From positions 1 through 55,304 of the forward strand of contig NZ_JAOPWB010000318.1 in the NCBI RefSeq assembly GCF_025965855.1: DNA of 55,304 bases. The letters are read 5' to 3'. The notes beneath the pieces were generated by a model. That model did no database searches. It had not been told where the DNA came from and saw only the letters and a program-made list of their open reading frames with translations. This stretch comes from Mycobacterium sp. GTDB lineage: Bacteria; Actinomycetota; Actinomycetes; Mycobacteriales; Mycobacteriaceae. Below, piece after piece: positions 50,403-55,304 of the stretch. Positions within the stretch are counted from its first letter, which is position 1; every line of letters starts with the position of its first letter. A program made the position numbers and the translations under genes.

Positions 50403-51116
50403 CTACCTCAGCAGGGCGGGCAGCCGCTGCAGCAGCTGCGGCAACGCCTGGCTCGCACTCGCACGGATGCTGATCGTGGCGCTGGGAGTCAGCGGCGTCG
50501 GCTCGGGGTTGACCTCTACGACGACCGTGCCGCGGGACAGCGCCAGATCCGGTAGGCCGGCCGCCGGATAGACGATCGCCGAGGTCCCCACCACGACCAT
50601 CACGTCGGCGGCCTGGGTCGCCTCGACCGCACTCTGCCACGGCTCGTCGGGCAGCGGCTCACCGAACCACACGATGTCCGGCCGGATCAAGCCGCCGCAG
50701 CGGCACACCGGAGGTTCGACCTCCACCGCCGGCTCGGTCATTCGAGGTAGCGGCTCGGCGTAGTCCATATCGCAACGGTCACAACGGAATTCGAAAAGGC
50801 TGCCGTGCAGGTGGTGCACCGGGGCGCTACCGGCGCGCTCGTGCAAGTCGTCGACGTTCTGGGTGACTACGGTGACCTCGGCGTGGTCTTGCCAGGCGGC
50901 GATCGCGCGGTGCCCGGCGTTGGGTTCGACGTCGGCCACCAGGTAGTGGCGCCACAGATACCAGCCCCAGACACGTTCGGGGTTCTTGCGCCACCCTTGC
51001 GTGCTGGACAGCTCGTAGGGATCGAAGCGGGCCCACAATCCGTTCTTGTCGTCACGGAATGTGGGCACGCCGCTCTCAGCGGAGATCCCCGCGCCGCTCA
51101 GCACAGTTACTCGCAT
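50403..51116 (-). CDS. cobB: NAD-dependent protein deacylase (sirtuin)
   Basis: A 237-residue sirtuin from ATG 51116 ([20 protein letters not shown]), matching Rv1151c in length. NAD motifs GAGIS and TQNVDDLH; catalytic His in [11 protein letters not shown]; zinc ligands CDRCD and [19 protein letters not shown]. The segment [10 protein letters not shown] contains a YxxR pattern as in SIRT5/CobB, which confers activity on succinyl- or malonyl-lysine besides acetyl-lysine. It removes acyl groups from metabolic enzymes such as acetyl-CoA synthetase. Divergent from the GntR gene. Confidence 0.95.
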   Translation of the reverse strand: MRVTVLSGAGISAESGVPTFRDDKNGLWARFDPYELSSTQGWRKNPERVWGWYLWRHYLVADVEPNAGHRAIAAWQDHAEVTVVTQNVDDLHERAGSAPVHHLHGSLFEFRCDRCDMDYAEPLPRMTEPAVEVEPPVCRCGGLIRPDIVWFGEPLPDEPWQSAVEATQAADVMVVVGTSAIVYPAAGLPDLALSRGTVVVEVNPEPTPLTPSATISIRASASQALPQLLQRLPALLR

Positions 51117-51153
51117 CCCCCAAACATAGTCGTGCTTGGGACATACTGAAGAT

Positions 51154-51519
51154 GTGGAGCTGCGGGATTGGCTGAAGGTCGACGGGAAGGCGGGAAAACC
51201 GCTGTTCGACCAGCTCAGAACCCAGGTCATCGACGGGGTCCGGGCCGGTGCGTTGCCGCCCGGTTCCCGGCTCCCGACGGTGCGTGACCTGGCCGGCCAG
51301 CTCGGGGTCGCGGCAAACACCGTGGCCCGTGCCTACCGCGAGCTGGAGTCCGCGGCCATCGTCGAAACCCGCGGGCGCTTCGGCACTTTCATCTCCCGCT
51401 TCGATCCGACCGACGCCGCGATGGCCGCCGCCGCCCAGGAGTATGTCGACGTTGCCCGGGCGCTGGGGCTCACCAAGTCCGACGCGATGCGCTACCTGAC
51501 CAACGTGCCGGACGACTGA
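51154..51519 (+). CDS. GntR-family transcriptional regulator (YtrA-like, Rv1152-like)
   Basis: A 121-residue regulator starting at GTG 51154, the length of Rv1152. The winged helix spans residues ~10-75 ([40 protein letters not shown]). The short helical C-terminus (~45 residues) is typical of the YtrA subfamily, which usually controls adjacent transport or stress operons and lacks a large ligand domain. It lies divergent to the sirtuin with only 37 nt between starts, so one operator could serve both. Confidence 0.92.
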   Translation: MELRDWLKVDGKAGKPLFDQLRTQVIDGVRAGALPPGSRLPTVRDLAGQLGVAANTVARAYRELESAAIVETRGRFGTFISRFDPTDAAMAAAAQEYVDVARALGLTKSDAMRYLTNVPDD

Positions 51520-51537
51520 CGTTGGCGCGCAATGCAA

Positions 51538-52053
51538 TCAGCGCAACACCTTTGCCAGTGTGCGCAGGTTGCGGGTCGTCGTCGAGGACTTGTAGCGCGG
51601 CTTGCCCATCGTCTTGCCGATCGTGCTGTCCAGGGTGCTGCCCTTGGGAACCTGCCAGTAGACGACGCCGTCGCCGGGGCTGATCTTCTCGTCCGCACGC
51701 TCGCCCAACCCGGCGAGCTCGTCGAGCACCGCTTTGTCGGCGACGAAGGTGACGTAGGACTGATAACCGTCGACCTCGGGCTCGAACGGGTAGGCCTCGA
51801 CGACGGCACGCACGGTATCGATGTCGTACACCAGCACCCACGCGTCATAGCCGAACCTCTCGCGCAGCGTGGCTTCGGCCTTCTTGCGCACCGCGGCCGC
51901 CCCGGCCGACGACTCCAGCAGCACGTTGCCACTGGCCAAGATGGTGCGCACATTGGCGAATCCGGCGTCGGCCAACGCGCTCGCGACCTCGGCCATCTTG
52001 AGGTTGACGCCGCCGACGTTGACGCCGCGCAGGAGCGCCGCGTACTCGGTCAT
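51538..52053 (-). CDS. DUF1697 family protein
   Basis: A 171-residue protein from ATG 52053: EYAALLRGVNVGGVNLKMAE, VRTILASGNVLLESSAGAAA, VYWQVPKGSTLDSTIGKTMG and TTTRNLRTLAKVL. These are the signature segments of DUF1697, a widespread ferredoxin-like fold with no known reaction. It stands alone between the convergent GntR gene and the divergent split-barrel gene. The open frame continues upstream, but the conserved start is clearly MTEYAALLRGVN. Confidence 0.9.
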   Translation of the reverse strand: MTEYAALLRGVNVGGVNLKMAEVASALADAGFANVRTILASGNVLLESSAGAAAVRKKAEATLRERFGYDAWVLVYDIDTVRAVVEAYPFEPEVDGYQSYVTFVADKAVLDELAGLGERADEKISPGDGVVYWQVPKGSTLDSTIGKTMGKPRYKSSTTTRNLRTLAKVLR

Positions 52054-52098
52054 CTCCCGATTCCACCAGATCGGCGAGCGCCGGCGTGCGCGACGTAG

Positions 52099-52551
<453 letters not shown>

Positions 52552-52592
52552 AACCACGAGCCGGGCCCGGCCGCGCAGGCTAGGCTGCCGGT

Positions 52593-52769
52593 ATGGCCGA
52601 ATCCGAGTCCCGGGAAGAGGACGAGACGAAGCGCAAGTTCCGCGAGGCCCTCGATCGCAAGAAGGCCAAGACGGCGGGGGGCTCGGATCCCAAAGGCGGC
52701 GGCGACAAGCAGGCGCGCGCACACGGTCCGGTGGAGAGCCGTCGCGAATTCCGCCGTAAGAGCGGGTAG
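52593..52769 (+). CDS. small basic/acidic protein, DUF5302-like (58 residues)
   Basis: ATG 52593 encodes a 58-residue hydrophilic protein: ESREEDETKRKFREALDRKK, then a Gly-rich KTAGGSDPKGGGDKQ and HGPVESRREFRRKSG. The N-terminal charged helix followed by a basic tail matches the DUF5302 family of actinobacteria. Likely disordered or nucleic-acid-interacting; function unknown. It lies 41 nt after the split-barrel gene. Confidence 0.75.
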   Translation: MAESESREEDETKRKFREALDRKKAKTAGGSDPKGGGDKQARAHGPVESRREFRRKSG

Positions 52770-52942
52770 TCGTCTCGAAATCCCTGCGGCCCGGGGTGAT
52801 TGCGGATGCCCCGGGCTGCGCGCTGCCCCGCGGGTGTCCACGCTGTGCGCGGAGCGTGTACGCCTCCCCTCAAGCCTCCCGGCGTCATTTACTGATGGTG
52901 CGGCCGTCGGTGTGCTGCCTGACCGCCGCGCAGTCTTAGACT

Positions 52943-53530
52943 GTGCGGGTGCCCAGACTGCAGCTAGCCCAAGATCCGGCCGCCGATGCGCTGCTGGACG
53001 GCGACCCGTTCGCGTTGCTAGTCGGCATGCTCCTCGACCAACAGGTGCCGTTCGAGACCGCCTTCGCGGGACCGAAGAAGATCGCGGACCGGATGGGCGG
53101 CCTGGATGCCGGCGAGATCGCCGCCTACGACCCGGACAAGTTCGCCGCGCTGTGCGCGGAAAGGCCTGCGGTGCACCGCTTCCCGGGATCGATGGCCAAG
53201 CGGATCCAGGCCCTGGCGCAGATCCTCGTGGACCGCTACGAGGGCGACGCGGCCGGGCTCTGGACGGCCGGTGAGCCCGACGGGGAAGAGCTGCTGCGGC
53301 GGCTCAAGGCGCTACCCGGTTTCGGCGAGCAGAAGGCGAAGATCTTCCTGGCGCTGCTCGGCAAGCAGTACGGCGTGATGCCGACGGGCTGGCGGGAGGC
53401 GGCCGGAGACTTCGGCAAGCCCGGAACGCACCTGTCCGTCGCCGACATCGTCGACGCCCGTTCGCTCGGACAGGTGCGATCGCATAAGAAGCAGATGAAG
53501 GCAGCAGCGAAGGGAAAGGCGGCAACGTGA
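52943..53530 (+). CDS. HhH-GPD base-excision-like protein (Rv1156-like)
   Basis: A 195-residue protein from GTG 52943, the length of Rv1156. GMLLDQQVPFETAFAGPKKI is the first helical part of the HhH-GPD superfamily. The hairpin is LKALPGFGEQKAKIFLALLG, where the usual catalytic Lys/Asp pair of glycosylases is not obvious (the Asp in VADIVDAR may correspond). It may bind DNA without classical glycosylase activity. Coupled by GTGA to the DUF1059-like gene. Confidence 0.9.
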   Translation: MRVPRLQLAQDPAADALLDGDPFALLVGMLLDQQVPFETAFAGPKKIADRMGGLDAGEIAAYDPDKFAALCAERPAVHRFPGSMAKRIQALAQILVDRYEGDAAGLWTAGEPDGEELLRRLKALPGFGEQKAKIFLALLGKQYGVMPTGWREAAGDFGKPGTHLSVADIVDARSLGQVRSHKKQMKAAAKGKAAT

Positions 53531-53673
53531 AGACGCACATAACGTGTCCGTGCGGCGAAGCCATCGTCGGCAAGGACGAGGACGAGCTGGTCGAGCTCAC
53601 CCAGGGTCACCTCGCCAGCGCCCATCCGGGCCTCGAGTACGACCGCGACGCCATTCTCTTCATGGCGTACTAG
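53527..53673 (+). CDS. small DUF1059-like protein (48 residues)
   Basis: GTG 53527 overlaps the HhH-GPD stop. The 48 residues MKTHITCPCGEAIVGKDEDE, then LVELTQGHLASAHPGLEYDR and DAILFMAY, fit the DUF1059 pattern: a CPCG cysteine pair and a His-x-His-like HLASAHPG, suggesting metal binding. It converges 4 nt into the MarR 3' end. Function unknown. Confidence 0.8.
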   Translation: MKTHITCPCGEAIVGKDEDELVELTQGHLASAHPGLEYDRDAILFMAY

Positions 53674-54104
53674 CCGACATAGCCGGCGTCCGTGTCCGAC
53701 AGCTGACGCAGGACGCGTAGGAACAGGCGACGATCGTCGGGCGATAGCTTCCCGAGCCAGCGCTCTTCGCCGCGCTGGATGTCGTGCTGCGCCCCATCTT
53801 TCGCGGCCCGACCCGCCTCGGTGAGCGCGAGCAGCCGCACGCGCCGGTCGTCCGGGTCGGGACGGCGCTCGATATAACCCCGATCCTGCAAGTCGTCGAG
53901 TGTGGGGATGATGCGTGTCTTGTCGGCGCCGATCGCGTCCGCGAGCGCGGCCTGGCTGCGTACCGGCGAGCGATCAAGCGCGCTGAGCACGATGTAGCCC
54001 CACATCGACAATCCATGCGCTTCCAGCACGGGGACTTCGGCGGCGATCATCTCGCGAACCAGCGGCCCCAGCATCGCCGCGAGATCAGGACGCGTCGGTG
54101 CCAT
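53670..54104 (-). CDS. MarR-family transcriptional regulator
   Basis: A 144-residue MarR protein from ATG 54104. Winged helix: LSMWGYIVLSALDRSPVRSQ, AALADAIGADKTRIIPTLDD, and the wing RRPDPDDRRVRLLALTEAGR. MarR dimers bind palindromes or direct repeats and release them on binding a phenolic or other small ligand. The divergent promoter with repeated TACGATATGCG lies between it and the DinB-like gene, its probable target. Confidence 0.93.
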   Translation of the reverse strand: MAPTRPDLAAMLGPLVREMIAAEVPVLEAHGLSMWGYIVLSALDRSPVRSQAALADAIGADKTRIIPTLDDLQDRGYIERRPDPDDRRVRLLALTEAGRAAKDGAQHDIQRGEERWLGKLSPDDRRLFLRVLRQLSDTDAGYVG

Positions 54105-54120
54105 GCGGGAAGCGTAGCCG

Positions 54121-54154
54121 TTGACATACGATATGCGGATACTTACGATATGCG
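54121..54154. promoter_or_regulatory. promoter with direct-repeat operator between MarR and its divergent gene
   Basis: TTGACA (54121-54126), a 17-nt spacer, then TACGAT (54144-54149) form a near-consensus promoter firing to the right, with the start expected at about 54156, an ATG. The 11-mer TACGATATGCG occurs at 54127-54137 and 54144-54154, each with a small CATA/TATG-like symmetry, so a MarR dimer pair could cover the -35/-10 region. Confidence 0.6.
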
Positions 54155-54155
54155 A

Positions 54156-54770
54156 ATGCATACTATTTCTGATGTCCGACCGTTCCACCGAGCCGCCGTG
54201 CTGGCGTCCGTCGACGTCGTCGCGGCGGTGAGACGCGACGATCTGCCCCGGCCGACGCCCTGCGCGGACTGGAACCTGCTCGACCTGCTCGCCCACATGA
54301 CCGTGCAGCATCATGGGTTCGCCGCGGCCGCGCGCGGCGGAGGCGACAGCCCGGCGGTATGGGCGTCCGACCGGGTGGCCGACGCCGTGGCGGCCGATCC
54401 CGGCGGCACCTATGCCGCGGCAGCTGCCGACGTGCTCGATGCGTTCGCCGCCGACCGGGTGCTCGGCGCGACGTTTTCGTTGCCCGAGTTCGGCCCCGGG
54501 GCGACCTTCCCCGGCGCGATAGCGATCGGCTTTCACTTCGTGGATTATGTTGTGCACGGCTGGGATGTCGCCCGGAGCATCGGCGCCCCCTTTGCGCTCC
54601 CGCACCACGTTGTAGCTGCGGTGCTACCACTGGTGTTCGTCATTCCGGATGGTGATTACCGCGCCATGGACGGCGCGCCGTTTGGGCAGGCCGTCGCGGC
54701 GCCCGACGGCGCAACCGACCTCGATCGCATCCTCGGCCACCTCGGCCGCTCGCCCGACTGGAAACCCTGA
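54156..54770 (+). CDS. TIGR03086-type metal-binding protein (DinB/MPI-like)
   Basis: A 204-residue protein of the actinobacterial TIGR03086 family within the DinB-like/mycothiol maleylpyruvate isomerase N-terminal superfamily. Features: LPRPTPCADWNLLDLLAHMT near the start, FHFVDYVVHGWDVARSIG with the metal His, and PFGQAVAAPDGATDLDRIL. These proteins are mycothiol- or metal-dependent enzymes. ATG 54156 is chosen because the promoter -10 ends at 54149, implying a leaderless mRNA; ATG 54150 (adding MR) is the alternative. Likely controlled by the divergent MarR. Confidence 0.85.
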   Translation: MHTISDVRPFHRAAVLASVDVVAAVRRDDLPRPTPCADWNLLDLLAHMTVQHHGFAAAARGGGDSPAVWASDRVADAVAADPGGTYAAAAADVLDAFAADRVLGATFSLPEFGPGATFPGAIAIGFHFVDYVVHGWDVARSIGAPFALPHHVVAAVLPLVFVIPDGDYRAMDGAPFGQAVAAPDGATDLDRILGHLGRSPDWKP

Positions 54771-54796
54771 GCGGACGACAGGCCGCCAGCCCCGTG

Positions 54797-55304
54797 CTAG
54801 GGCACCACCGACGAGCCGATCGTGGGCATGAACTGGCACTGCTTTTCCTTGGTGGTGACCTGCCCGAAGATCGTCGACATGATGCTGCCCGAGCCGGTGT
54901 CGACGATCGCCGTCAACGTCGTCGGCCCGTCCCCGTTGATGTCGGTGCGCGGCTTGAGCGCGACCGTTCCCGACTTGCCCGTGGTCAGGTTCACCCAGGT
55001 GACGTTCAACGGCAGCTTCTGCACCTCGGCGGGCCCAGGCGTGCCGACCGCGGTGAAAACATAGGCGGTCTGGCCGGGTCCGGGGCCGGGCGTCGGAATC
55101 TTGGCCGGTCCCGCCACCGATAGCGCGGTGGCGATCGAACTGCTGCCGTCCGCAAGGCAATTGGTGCCGATCGAGGGATACATGAAGTCCTGCGTGGGCG
55201 GCGCGTCAGGACCCAGACCCGGCGCGGGAGCCGGTGCGGCGGCGTCCGGCGCGGGAGCCGGTGCCGGTGTTGCCGCCGGTGCGGGAGCCGGTGCCGGCGC
55301 GGCG
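54797..55304 (-). CDS. Pro/Ala-rich secreted-type protein, C-terminal part (Rv1157c-like)
   Basis: The visible part runs from the window edge to TAG 54797-54799. A low-complexity APAPAP/GLGP linker is followed by a folded ~130-residue domain (CLADGSSSIATALSVAGPAK, YVFTAVGTPGPAEVQ, LPLNVTWVNLTTGKSG, CQFMPTIGSSVVP) with two cysteines. A second TPAPAP/DAAAPAPAP stretch lies further out. The 5' end, where a signal peptide would be, is outside the window. Position and composition match the Ala/Pro-rich Rv1157c. Secretion and a cell-wall role are inferred. Confidence 0.8.
   Translation of the reverse strand, partial: AAPAPAPAPAATPAPAPAPDAAAPAPAPGLGPDAPPTQDFMYPSIGTNCLADGSSSIATALSVAGPAKIPTPGPGPGQTAYVFTAVGTPGPAEVQKLPLNVTWVNLTTGKSGTVALKPRTDINGDGPTTLTAIVDTGSGSIMSTIFGQVTTKEKQCQFMPTIGSSVVP

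Overview
The window is high-GC actinobacterial DNA, almost certainly from a non-tuberculous Mycobacterium. Its gene order follows the Mycobacterium tuberculosis H37Rv interval Rv1124-Rv1157c (recalled from memory, not searched): ephC, Rv1125, Rv1126c/ppdK, then Rv1132, metE under a cobalamin riboswitch, then Rv1136, Rv1138c, Rv1139c, Rv1141c, mcr, Rv1144, mmpL13, Rv1147, the sirtuin Rv1151c, Rv1152, Rv1155, Rv1156 and an Rv1157c-like start. Several of these genes have exactly the length I recall for the H37Rv protein (338, 166, 360, 237, 121, 147, 195 aa).

Layout. (1) 1-6 kb: TetR fragment, ephC-like hydrolase, acyltransferase-like protein, winged-helix protein plus short PPDK, F420/NADP oxidoreductase, DoxX. 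(2) 6-11.2 kb: accessory block with a flavin amine oxidase, a truncated diguanylate cyclase, the last ~100 codons of prpD (the rest of the methylcitrate genes found here in M. tuberculosis is absent), a lower-GC TPR lipoprotein and a small secreted protein. (3) 11.2-17 kb: Rv1132-like membrane protein behind a perfect KstR-type operator, strong terminator, metE and its B12 riboswitch, two SDR-fold proteins. (4) 17.4-35.7 kb: an inserted accessory island, the most interesting part. It encodes Old Yellow Enzyme, a tandem (double) TetR regulator, paired acyl-CoA dehydrogenases, SDRs, a VWA protein with a MoxR-type AAA+ ATPase, a solute-binding-protein fold without signal peptide, an AveC-like membrane protein, two P450s, an aldehyde dehydrogenase and several decayed genes. 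Seven good copies and one degraded copy of one operator-like motif (consensus GAACARWTATTWGGT) lie in front of nearly every transcription unit of this island, including that of the tandem TetR. This defines a candidate self-contained regulon for uptake or oxidation of an unknown lipid, steroid or terpenoid-like compound.

(5) 35.7-45.2 kb: thiolase/enoyl-CoA hydratase pair, a type III PKS-methyltransferase-flavoprotein triad resembling phenolic-lipid srsABC operons, an SDR/CPBP pair, a crotonase, alpha-methylacyl-CoA racemase and an HSD10-like SDR, ending in a strong terminator. (6) 45.2-55.3 kb: possible small ORFs, an intact mmpL13 with TetR and methyltransferase, a DUF559 nuclease-like gene bracketed by two nearly identical palindromic repeats, a sirtuin, GntR, DUF1697, an F420/FMN split-barrel protein, small DUF5302- and DUF1059-like proteins, HhH-GPD, MarR with a divergent target gene, and the start of a Pro/Ala-rich secreted protein.

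No tRNA, rRNA, CRISPR array, IS transposase or phage gene was seen. Pseudogenes (prpD, quinone oxidoreductase, nitroreductase, acyltransferase, WS/DGAT) cluster at the edges of accessory blocks, as expected where insertions and deletions have reshaped the locus.
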